7,271 bases of DNA from contig JAGWVZ010000178.1 in assembly GCA_018970625.1 (NCBI GenBank), positions 1 through 7,271 on the forward strand, written 5' to 3'. This document shows positions 1 through 6,071 of this stretch, one piece after another (position 1 is the first letter of the stretch; each line of letters begins with the position of its first letter). Below the pieces are notes generated by a model. The model worked only from the letters and a program-made list of their open reading frames with translations. It had not been told where the DNA came from and did no database searches. A program made the translations under genes and the position numbers. Source of the stretch: Myxococcales bacterium (GTDB lineage Bacteria > Myxococcota > Bradymonadia > REDH01).

Positions 1-2000
1 GCCACCGCCGAGGTGACGGCACTGTCGTAAGAGCTCTCGATCTCGACCGGCCGGTTTTGCAGCCCTTCGGGAACTCCCGTCGTGGAATAATACTGATTGC
101 TGACCAGATGCGTGCCGAGTGCAACCAGTAACGCCAACACAGCCACAATCCCTGCGGCGGCTGCCGGAAAGCCCTGCGGTGCAGTTATCTCGGCAGGTTT
201 TGACTTTGGTGCCCCTTCCAGGATGAGCTCATCCATGGTTCGCCCCGCGTAAACACCCGCAGCGACAATGGCGGCATCGCCGGACAGGGACTGCCGCGCA
301 GGCGCGTCGGCCACTCCTCGACCGGCGATCGGGGACGCAGCGAGGGGTGTAACAGGACGAGTCGCGGCCTGCGATGATTGCTGCGAGACTTGAAAAGGCA
401 ACTGCGCCGATGCCGCCTGTGCGGCTGGCGAGCCGGCATCCGACGCGCCAAAGAAGCCGTCAGCGAAGGATGCGGTCGCCGGAGCGGCAGAAGTGGGTGG
501 GCCAAAGGGAACTGTCGAAGCAGGAGCACCGCTCCACCCACCCGAGAGGGGAGCGGAGTTCAGTGGCGCACCGAAGAGGCTACTGGCAGGCGTCCCGGAT
601 TCCGAACCCGACCGTATCGGAGGTCCTACGATGGCGCTCATCGCCTGCGTCGCAGGAGGTGCGCCGGTCGATGGCGCAAAGCGAATGGGCGGGATCGGGG
701 CGGCGTGGCTGGAATCGGCGGCAGGGACATGACCCGTTGCTCCCTGCAAACCGCCCTGTTGGGAACGGTCGATTCGCGCCGCGGACTGTTCTGGCACAGG
801 AAGGTCTGAGGTTTGACGCGCCGCCATCACCGAACCCACCGGAGCCTGAAACGCACCACCCGCATAATTGACGGCAGCGACGGCGGGTGGAGCGACATAG
901 CCCTGCACCTGTTGAGCCTGACGCATCTGACTGAGTCGGGACGCCGACAGTGCGACGTCTCTCAGCATCACGCGGTCAAGGTGGAGCATTTTTACCGCGC
1001 GAGCGCCCGATGCCACCACCGTACCGATGGCATCTTCAGCGGAGAGACCGAATACTGGCGAGCCGTCATTGTACCAGTCCAGCAGAAGTCCGTCTTGCGC
1101 GCTCCACACGGCAACAAGACCATCCGCCCCTCCCGTAAGCACAAAACGTCCTTCGTTTACGATAATTGCAGCGTGAATGGGCCCGGAGTGCTGCATATCA
1201 GCACCCACCTGTTGTCCGCGTTCCAGATTCCACAGCCGTGCACAACCATCGGCGCCGGCGGTCAACAGGCAACCGGTCGCGGCATCAAACTGAAGGCTCG
1301 TTACTGCGCCACGATGCGCCTGAAACTGAAGGTGCCTCCGTCCCTCGGTTACCTCCCAGCAGATGACGCGCCCCCGATCGTCACCCACGGCCAACAGATG
1401 ATCCTGCCAAATGAACGACATGCACTGCGGAACCGTCGTAATCCGAAGCCGATGCAGCTCGCGCGCCGACTCCGTATCCCACAGCAGCACGGTCCCTGAC
1501 TGGTCAGCCGAAGCCCCCAGTTCACCGTCCGTGTTCAACACGCAGGCCGTCAGAGTGGCTGTGTGACCTCGAAAGATGTCACGTCGACGCCATTGCACCT
1601 GCTGCCCGTCCAACTCCAGAATCCGTACACCGCGGCCGCCAGCGACCACGATCCGGGCCCCGCTGGCGCACACCGATGCGTCCACGATGGGCACCAGATG
1701 AGGGGCCCAGTCGCTTCGATCGGCCGAAACACCCGGAGGAATGACCAGCGGTGCTTCGGCGCCGGCCGCCATATCCGCCAGCTGCATCTCCAGGGTAACG
1801 CTCTGTAAAGCGCGAAACGGTTCGACCTGCCAGATGTCCACCGTGCTTTGAGAACCACACCAGCCACCCAGTAGATACTTCCCTCGACCAAAGACCTTCA
1901 GGGCGGCGTTCGCTCCCTGGTGACCCGACAGGATTCGCTGGGCTGCGATGTACCCTCGCGAAGGCTGAAGACCCACCCTGTTGTCGGAAACGCCAACCAT
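1..2000 (-). CDS. WD40 beta-propeller protein with Pro/Ala-rich linker and one membrane segment (3' end outside window)
   Basis: An uninterrupted minus-strand frame runs from the ATG at 2000-1998 to the left edge, giving 666 residues without a stop. About seven WD-type blades fill residues ~20-345. Typical units are GHTATLTA...SGTVLLWD, GAVTSLQF...GCARLWN and GPIHAAII...GLVAVWS. Residues ~346-609 form a low-complexity linker rich in Ala, Pro, Ser, Gln and Gly. A single hydrophobic segment (GIVAVLALLVALGTHLV) follows at ~615-632, preceded by lysines (KSKP), and at least 35 more residues lie beyond it. There is no N-terminal signal peptide, so the propeller is probably cytoplasmic and the C-terminus extracytoplasmic. 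WD40 propellers are protein-interaction platforms; the partner and the C-terminal domain are not visible. A stop codon (TAG, 2012-2010) limits the start to ATG 2000 or GTG 2006; neither has a strong Shine-Dalgarno site. The family call is firm, the function unknown. Confidence 0.88.
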   Translation of the reverse strand, partial: MVGVSDNRVGLQPSRGYIAAQRILSGHQGANAALKVFGRGKYLLGGWCGSQSTVDIWQVEPFRALQSVTLEMQLADMAAGAEAPLVIPPGVSADRSDWAPHLVPIVDASVCASGARIVVAGGRGVRILELDGQQVQWRRRDIFRGHTATLTACVLNTDGELGASADQSGTVLLWDTESARELHRLRITTVPQCMSFIWQDHLLAVGDDRGRVICWEVTEGRRHLQFQAHRGAVTSLQFDAATGCLLTAGADGCARLWNLERGQQVGADMQHSGPIHAAIIVNEGRFVLTGGADGLVAVWSAQDGLLLDWYNDGSPVFGLSAEDAIGTVVASGARAVKMLHLDRVMLRDVALSASRLSQMRQAQQVQGYVAPPAVAAVNYAGGAFQAPVGSVMAARQTSDLPVPEQSAARIDRSQQGGLQGATGHVPAADSSHAAPIPPIRFAPSTGAPPATQAMSAIVGPPIRSGSESGTPASSLFGAPLNSAPLSGGWSGAPASTVPFGPPTSAAPATASFADGFFGASDAGSPAAQAASAQLPFQVSQQSSQAATRPVTPLAASPIAGRGVADAPARQSLSGDAAIVAAGVYAGRTMDELILEGAPKSKPAEITAPQGFPAAAAGIVAVLALLVALGTHLVSNQYYSTTGVPEGLQNRPVEIESSYDSAVTSAV

Positions 2001-2231
2001 AATCACGCTCTACATCGCCAGTAACCAGCTGACGGTAACCGGTCCGGAAACCCCGGCGCCAGACAAAATAATCGCAATCCAAAGGAACGATCTGGTACCG
2101 GCTATCGACCAGACCAGTATCGGACACTCAGGTACGCCACGCTCAGTCCATACGAGAGGGCTATATCGCGAAACGCACCGGTGTTCAAATCCTGCGCGGG
2201 TCAGAAACGACGTGCGCCAGCGCCACATGAT
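2001..2231. other. Intergenic stretch with coding-like fragments, possibly a broken gene
   Basis: These 231 bases separate the small lipoprotein gene from the WD40 gene. No intact gene is convincing. On the minus strand, one open frame of 72 codons (2228-2010) ends in a hydrophobic stretch and stops just before the WD40 start. A second frame reads from GTG 2127 (start VSDTGLVDSRYQIV) and overlaps the WD40 start out of frame. A third frame holds a protein-like piece (AFRDIALSYGLSVAYLSVRY) ending in a stop near 2103. The second and third read more like protein than the first. They may be pieces of one frameshifted gene, an N-terminal extension of the WD40 protein, or chance. Sites seen are the inverted repeat TCTGGT/ACCAGA (2091-2096, 2108-2113), the direct repeat GTAACC (2021-2026, 2035-2040) and a TATTTT -10-like hexamer on the minus strand (2070-2065) without a matching -35. 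Confidence 0.35.
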
Positions 2232-2723
2232 TCAACGACGCTCGCGCCAACACGACTGCACCTGCTGCAGGTAGCCCGACTCCCAGTCTGCGTGCGACCG
2301 ATCGCGTTCCTGCCGTGTCCATACCACCTCCTCGGCCGTTGCATCATCGTCCGAGAGCGTTCCATCCCAAGACGCGCCACCCGAACCATCCACCGCCCTG
2401 CCCTCTACATGAAGGCGAGCGGTGGCACCGGGACCGTAGGTGGGATGCAGCGCCACGGCGACGCTCGCCCGGTGACGCTCTCCTTCTCGAAGCTCACGCC
2501 ACTCGGTCGCTGCCATGCGCGCGCCGTCTTCACGCCAGTCCATCACATAGCCAGCCTGCTCCAGAGTCGACACCGCGCACCCGTACAGGACGTCCAGCTC
2601 GTACTCCAGATCGATCGGCGCCGGCGGCGCCTGCGGAGCGCCACAGGCTGTGCACAGGAGTGTTCCCCAGACCCCGGCCTGAAACACCCGCAGCGCGCTC
2701 CGGTTCATTGTGTTCGTCATCAT
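2232..2723 (-). CDS. Small putative lipoprotein of unknown function
   Basis: This gene encodes 163 residues that I do not recognise as a named family. The N-terminus has basic residues (MNRSALR), a short hydrophobic stretch and the lipobox-like LLCTAC, so Cys27 may be lipidated. The -3 residue is Cys, which is unusual, and leaves signal peptidase I or no processing possible. The next residues (GAPQAPPAP) look like the Pro/Ala tether common after lipoprotein cysteines. The mature part is a compact mixed domain of about 125 residues, with Cys49 and Cys158 that could form a disulfide in the periplasm. The start is one of the paired ATGs at 2723 and 2720; GGTGAG lies about 10 bases upstream, and a third Met (residue 6) is an alternative. 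The gene lies upstream of the WD40 gene on the same strand but about 230 bases away, so co-transcription is uncertain. It is divergent from the TPR lipoprotein gene. Confidence 0.75.
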   Translation of the reverse strand: MMTNTMNRSALRVFQAGVWGTLLCTACGAPQAPPAPIDLEYELDVLYGCAVSTLEQAGYVMDWREDGARMAATEWRELREGERHRASVAVALHPTYGPGATARLHVEGRAVDGSGGASWDGTLSDDDATAEEVVWTRQERDRSHADWESGYLQQVQSCWRERR

Positions 2724-2867
2724 TCAGCCGCTCACCCTGGTCAGCCGAGCCTGCGGGCAGGCCCGTCAACTCACTCGGATCACCCTAACGTTGCACCTGC
2801 GAGGATTGCGGTACACAACCATGGGAGCCCTACCATGCCCATGCCCTGTTCAGTCAAGAGAGCCATC
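2724..2867. promoter_or_regulatory. Divergent intergenic region with a palindrome
   Basis: These 144 bases separate two divergent lipoprotein genes and must hold or adjoin their promoters. A perfect inverted repeat, GCCTGCGGGCAGGC, lies at 2749-2762 and could be a small hairpin (5-base stem, 4-base loop) or an operator half-site pair. It sits 26 bases upstream of the minus-strand start, so it falls in or near that gene's promoter or leader. I find no convincing sigma70 pair. TTGCAC followed by TACACA about 15 bases later (around 2790-2817) is a poor match. Confidence 0.4.
2856..2862 (+). promoter_or_regulatory. Shine-Dalgarno site of the TPR lipoprotein gene
   Basis: AAGAGAG lies 5 bases before ATG 2868. 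It decides that start over the in-frame ATGs at 2835 and 2841, although GGGAG at 2823-2827 could serve 2835. Confidence 0.5.
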
Positions 2868-3662
2868 ATGACCGTTCACCCTCGATTTACCCGCCGGCGC
2901 GCGGGTCGTTTGCACATGGCTCTGCTGGCGATATGTGCGCTCGTTGCCCTTCAGGCGTGCCACCGTTCATTACAGGTGCAGCCCGACGCGGCACCGGCAG
3001 GCGTCTCCGAAATGGTCGTCCCGACGCAGGCCGATGACCCGCTGCTGGAAGATGCCGACCGGGCACTTCAGCAGGGCGCATTTGCCGATGCCGAGTTCGC
3101 CTACTCCACGGTGCTGCAGTCTGACCCTGACCACCTGCACGCGCGTCTGCATCGCGCGGTCGCTCGCCTTGCCCGCGGAAATCGCGTCGGGGCCGCCGAG
3201 GATGCGGAGTGGGCCCTGACCTCGACAGCTGGAACGCCCGCCGCTCGGGAGCTGGCGCTCGAAGTGCTGGGTCGGGCGGGTCGTTGTTCCATCGTGGTCG
3301 AACAGGACCACAGGGAAGTTCCGGACACGCTGCTCGCTACCTGCCTCGCACAGACCGGGCAGCTCACCGCCGCCCTGCAAACGGTCGATCGCCAGCCCGT
3401 TCCGGACGCCGATGACCTGAATACGCTGGGCATTCTTCTTCAGTCGCAAGGAGATCACACCGGCGCCGAGTCGGCCTGGCGTGACGCCCTCGCGGCCGAG
3501 CCCGGCATGTTGGACGCACTCCGCAATCTGGGCATGCTGCTGTTCGCAGCGGGACGCGAGGACGAAGCGATACCGCTGTTGCAACGTTATCTGGTTGACG
3601 TGCCTCCCGGTACCTCCGACGCTCCACGTATTCGTGGGATGCTGAACCGAAACGACGATTGA
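2868..3662 (+). CDS. TPR-repeat lipoprotein
   Basis: This gene encodes 264 residues. A basic n-region (RFTRRRAGR), a hydrophobic segment (MALLAICALVAL) and the lipobox LQAC place the lipidated cysteine at residue 31, so the protein should be exported and membrane-anchored. Tetratricopeptide helices follow at ~57-90 (ADRALQQGAFADAEFAYSTV), ~91-120, ~183-213 (NTLGILLQSQGDHTGAESAW) and ~214-247 (ALRNLGMLLFAAGREDEAI). The middle (~121-182) is probably degenerate TPR, with Cys140 and Cys159. TPR domains bind partner proteins or peptides, so a scaffold role in the envelope is likely, but no partner is proven. The start at ATG 2868 is preferred because AAGAGAG ends 5 bases upstream; in-frame ATGs at 2835 and 2841 would add only 11 or 9 residues. 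The frame stays open far upstream, over the opposite-strand gene, but that part does not look coding. The DUF4139 lipoprotein gene follows 53 bases downstream. Confidence 0.88.
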   Translation: MTVHPRFTRRRAGRLHMALLAICALVALQACHRSLQVQPDAAPAGVSEMVVPTQADDPLLEDADRALQQGAFADAEFAYSTVLQSDPDHLHARLHRAVARLARGNRVGAAEDAEWALTSTAGTPAARELALEVLGRAGRCSIVVEQDHREVPDTLLATCLAQTGQLTAALQTVDRQPVPDADDLNTLGILLQSQGDHTGAESAWRDALAAEPGMLDALRNLGMLLFAAGREDEAIPLLQRYLVDVPPGTSDAPRIRGMLNRNDD

Positions 3663-3669
3663 CTCGTTT

Positions 3670-3685
3670 GGGGCTTCGCAGCCTC
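3670..3685 (+). terminator. Weak hairpin between the TPR and DUF4139 genes
   Basis: GGGGCT, loop TCGC, AGCCTC can form a 6-pair stem (one G-U pair), followed by TTTGT. It is too short and has too poor a T-tract to be a strong terminator. If real, it would act as partial attenuation or as an RNA-processing hairpin between two genes of one transcript. Confidence 0.25.
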
Positions 3686-3703
3686 TTTGTGTCCCCTTCA
3701 GCC

Positions 3704-3707
3704 GAGG
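3704..3707 (+). promoter_or_regulatory. Shine-Dalgarno site of the DUF4139 gene
   Basis: GAGG lies 8 bases before ATG 3716, within GAGGAAATCACC. It supports that start, which also gives a clean lipoprotein signal peptide, over the longer reading frame that opens inside the TPR stop region. Confidence 0.65.
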
Positions 3708-3715
3708 AAATCACC

Positions 3716-5815
3716 ATGAATCATCCCCATTCTCGCGTGCGCGGCAGCGCCTTTCACCTGCCATACCGGTCACTCCTTTCGCTGACCACGCTCGCGCTGC
3801 TCGGCGCATGCGGCTCGGCGCAGCACACCACGTCGCAGCTGGATGTGCAGCGCGTGGTCGTTTATCAGTCCGGCGTGGGCTACATTGAGCAGTCGGGCGT
3901 CGTTACGGGAGATACCCTGACCCTTCAGGTGCGCCCCGACCAGATCAACGACCTGCTCGCGACGCTTGTCGTCATTGACGAGAACGGCGGTGCTCCGTCC
4001 GTTTCACTGCCGCTCGACGCCAGTGACACCATGCCGTGGTCTGGCCTGCCAACCCAGAGCGCGGCCGGACTGGGCGGTCTGCTCAACAACTTCCGCGGAG
4101 CAGAAGTCACTGTGACCCACGGCGGCGATCGGGTCTCGGGCCGAATCGTCGGCACCGAGCTGCGCGAAAACCAAACCTGGGTGACCGTGCTGACCGCTGG
4201 TGACGCGCTGGTGCCGGTGCTCGTAGAGTCGATCGACCGGGTCGACCTGCAAAACGAGAGTCTCGCCATTGCGCTCGAACGCTCGCTGGATCGCAGCCTT
4301 TCAGACAGTGACTGGAAACCGGTTGACCTCACCCTCCACTTTCCTTCCGGGGGACGCAGGCAGGTGTCTCTCTCGTACGTGGTCGAGATGCCAGCGTGGA
4401 AGCCGGTTTACAGGGCGGTGGTACGCGACGACAATCGCGTCCTGCTCCAGGGCTGGGGCATCGTCGACAACGTCTCGGGCGAAGACTGGCAGGACATCTC
4501 CATGAGCCTGACGGCGGGCACCCCGATCTCGTTCCGATACGACCTGTACTCGCCCATCTTTGTCCCCCGACCCGACCTGTCGGGCTACGGAGTGACCTCT
4601 ACCGCCCAGCTGGCCCCGCCTCCACCCATCCCTTCCCGCCCTCTTCCTGCTGCGATGCCCAGCCCCTCTGCCATGGCAGACTCGACCGCCATGCAGCGCG
4701 GTGTATCCGGCTCGGGCTATGGTCGATACGCCGACGATGAAGGCGAAGAGGGCGCAGATGAATACGATGACTACGATGACTACGAGACCATGAACTATGA
4801 AGAGCTGGGAGCAGGCTTCACGTCGACGCAAAGCACCGCCCTGCAAGGCCTTTTTCGCTACGATCTGGGCCAGATGGTCACCTTGCCCGACCAGTCAAGC
4901 ACGCTCGTTCCCCTGCTGAACGAGGTCATCGAAGGAGAAGACGTCCTGGTCTGGCAAAGCGGTTCGGGCAGTGGCGCTCACCCCTACAGGTCGCTTGAAC
5001 TCAGCAACGACACCGCATTCCCGATTCAGGCCGCCCCCATCTCCATCTACCGCGAAGACACCTTCGTGGGCGAAGGCATTACCCCTGTCATCCCCTCGGG
5101 TGCCGAAGCCTATATTGCCTATTCCATCGACAATCGCGTCACCGTATCCATGACCACCGGTTCGTCGAGCGGCGAGGTCAGCCTCACTCGCATTCAGGGC
5201 GGATATATCCATACGGAGGCCGCGTGGGTACACGACTCGGTGGTCTCGGTCACCAACGCGCTCGACGACGAGCATCAGCTCATGGTGCAGATTATGCGTC
5301 TGGGGGCCTACGAGCTCGTCGATCCGCCAGAGGGTACCGAAACGCAGGAAGGGTTCTACATGATCCCCCTCGCGCTGACACCCGGCGAGCCCGCCACCCT
5401 CACGGTGCGGCAGGTGCAGCGTCAACCTGCGCAGCTCGATGTCTTTGACCCTCGCGTGCCCGGCATTCTGGGTGCCTTCCTGACCAACGGTGACGCCGCG
5501 CCGGCCACCCGCGACCAGGTCGCCGCGATCAGCGCGCAGCTGGCCACGCTCGCCGAGCTCACCGTCGAGCAGCAGTCGTTTGAAGCCCGGCGGTCGGTCA
5601 TACAGTCGCGCTCGGCCGAGCTGAGGAACAACCTGAACGCGCTGGGCACGTCGGCCACAAACGCCGAACTGCGAGCAACGCTCGTTGAACGCCTCGCCGA
5701 GCAGGATGAGTTGAGCGCCGGGATCGCCGGAGAGCTCGTACGTTTGAACGAGCAGCAGAGCGAGCTGCGAACCGAGATCCGCGCGCTCTTTGAGAATCTC
5801 GACCTTACGCTGTAA
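3716..5815 (+). CDS. DUF4139-family lipoprotein with C-terminal coiled coil
   Basis: This gene encodes 699 residues. A signal peptide (SLLSLTTLALLGAC) puts the lipidated cysteine at residue 32. The N-terminal part (~43-215) is beta-rich and begins VQRVVVYQSGVGYIEQSG, similar in style to the strand domain that precedes DUF4139 in related proteins. The DUF4139 core starts at ~220 with SYVVEMPAWKPVYR and continues with LQGWGIVDNVSGEDWQDI and SLTAGTPISF. It resumes at ~379 with LFRYDLGQMVTLPDQSSTLV. Between the halves (~290-378) lie a proline-rich run (APPPPIPSRP) and a very acidic, tyrosine-containing stretch (~338-366). Residues ~597-699 are Gln/Glu/Arg-rich and probably form a coiled coil. DUF4139 has no established enzymatic role. 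Membership is a recognition from these motifs, not from a search. The protein is probably anchored at the cell envelope, perhaps with the upstream TPR lipoprotein. Its stop overlaps the stop of the convergent gene. Confidence 0.88.
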   Translation: MNHPHSRVRGSAFHLPYRSLLSLTTLALLGACGSAQHTTSQLDVQRVVVYQSGVGYIEQSGVVTGDTLTLQVRPDQINDLLATLVVIDENGGAPSVSLPLDASDTMPWSGLPTQSAAGLGGLLNNFRGAEVTVTHGGDRVSGRIVGTELRENQTWVTVLTAGDALVPVLVESIDRVDLQNESLAIALERSLDRSLSDSDWKPVDLTLHFPSGGRRQVSLSYVVEMPAWKPVYRAVVRDDNRVLLQGWGIVDNVSGEDWQDISMSLTAGTPISFRYDLYSPIFVPRPDLSGYGVTSTAQLAPPPPIPSRPLPAAMPSPSAMADSTAMQRGVSGSGYGRYADDEGEEGADEYDDYDDYETMNYEELGAGFTSTQSTALQGLFRYDLGQMVTLPDQSSTLVPLLNEVIEGEDVLVWQSGSGSGAHPYRSLELSNDTAFPIQAAPISIYREDTFVGEGITPVIPSGAEAYIAYSIDNRVTVSMTTGSSSGEVSLTRIQGGYIHTEAAWVHDSVVSVTNALDDEHQLMVQIMRLGAYELVDPPEGTETQEGFYMIPLALTPGEPATLTVRQVQRQPAQLDVFDPRVPGILGAFLTNGDAAPATRDQVAAISAQLATLAELTVEQQSFEARRSVIQSRSAELRNNLNALGTSATNAELRATLVERLAEQDELSAGIAGELVRLNEQQSELRTEIRALFENLDLTL
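4763..4786 (+). repeat. Short tandem repeat in the acidic tract of the DUF4139 gene
   Basis: TACGATGAC occurs twice in direct tandem, followed by a partial copy TACGAG. It encodes YDDYDDYE. Because the unit is 9 bases (three codons), replication slippage would change the acidic linker length without breaking the frame. Confidence 0.7.
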
Positions 5816-6032
5816 CGACCGGCTGGCCGTGAACGGCGTACCCCTCGTCCACGATCGACGCGACGATGGCCGCCACATCCGGGTCTGCGCCGCCGGTGGA
5901 AACCACCACCTGCCCGGTTGTGCGATCCGCACGCGCGGCAGCCACGCCCTGCACCTGCAGCACAGCCTTGACGACAGCCTTCTCGCAATGCCCACACGTC
6001 ATTCCGGACACCTGTAGTTGTACTTCTGACAT
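5805..6032 (-). CDS. Heavy-metal-associated (HMA) domain protein, CopZ-like metal chaperone
   Basis: This gene encodes 75 residues making up a single HMA domain. It starts MSEVQLQVSG and carries the metal site MTCGHC (Cys13, Cys16), followed by KAVVKAVLQVQGV and the second half of the ferredoxin-like fold (DRTTGQVVV, then ADPDVAAIVASIVDEGYAV). Such small cytosolic proteins bind Cu(I) through the two cysteines and deliver it to P-type ATPases or regulators; the metal here is inferred. The length is normal for a free-standing chaperone, usually 65-75 residues. The start at ATG 6032 is supported by GGTGA five bases upstream; the longer frame beyond it overlaps epmA and is rejected. No copper ATPase or regulator is visible in the window. 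The stop (TAA, 5807-5805) lies inside the end of the convergent DUF4139 gene, an 11-base tail overlap. Confidence 0.93.
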   Translation of the reverse strand: MSEVQLQVSGMTCGHCEKAVVKAVLQVQGVAAARADRTTGQVVVSTGGADPDVAAIVASIVDEGYAVHGQPVVTA

Positions 6033-6071
6033 CGACTTCACCGTGGTTCGAGCTTCGCACGGCGTGATACC
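6033..6071. promoter_or_regulatory. Very short divergent spacer between the HMA gene and epmA
   Basis: Only 39 bases separate the two divergent start codons. This is too little for two independent promoters, so at least one -35/-10 set must lie inside the opposite coding sequence, or the promoters overlap. I see no clear promoter hexamers. GGTGA (about 6038-6042, minus strand) serves the HMA gene. On the plus side only the weak GGCGTGA precedes ATG 6072. Confidence 0.45.

Noticed and set aside
813..1499. 228-codon plus-strand open frame opposite the WD40 gene
   Set aside because: The minus strand here encodes clear WD blades in one unbroken frame; the plus frame is an Arg/His-rich shadow.
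2100..2205. tRNA-like words on the plus strand (GCTCAGTCC followed by GTTCAAATCC)
   Set aside because: The T-arm stem does not pair beyond the first base pair, there is no anticodon stem, and the acceptor arm is missing. A decayed tRNA remnant cannot be excluded but is not supported.
2010..2228. 72-codon minus-strand frame as an intact small membrane protein
   Set aside because: It has a hydrophobic end but is rich in Trp, Arg and Cys, has no clear ribosome-binding site, and competes with other frames that look more protein-like. It is kept only as part of the uncertain 2001-2231 region.
2181..2867. In-frame upstream extension of the TPR gene (229 more codons)
   Set aside because: It runs opposite the small lipoprotein gene, is rich in Arg/His/Pro with no domain, and would bury the lipoprotein signal peptide. 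The Shine-Dalgarno site before 2868 marks the real start.
4895..5995. 366-codon antisense open frame across the DUF4139 and HMA genes
   Set aside because: It lies opposite a gene with a signal peptide and recognisable family motifs; its translation is Arg/Gly/Leu-rich with no domain. Long antisense frames are expected in GC-rich DNA.
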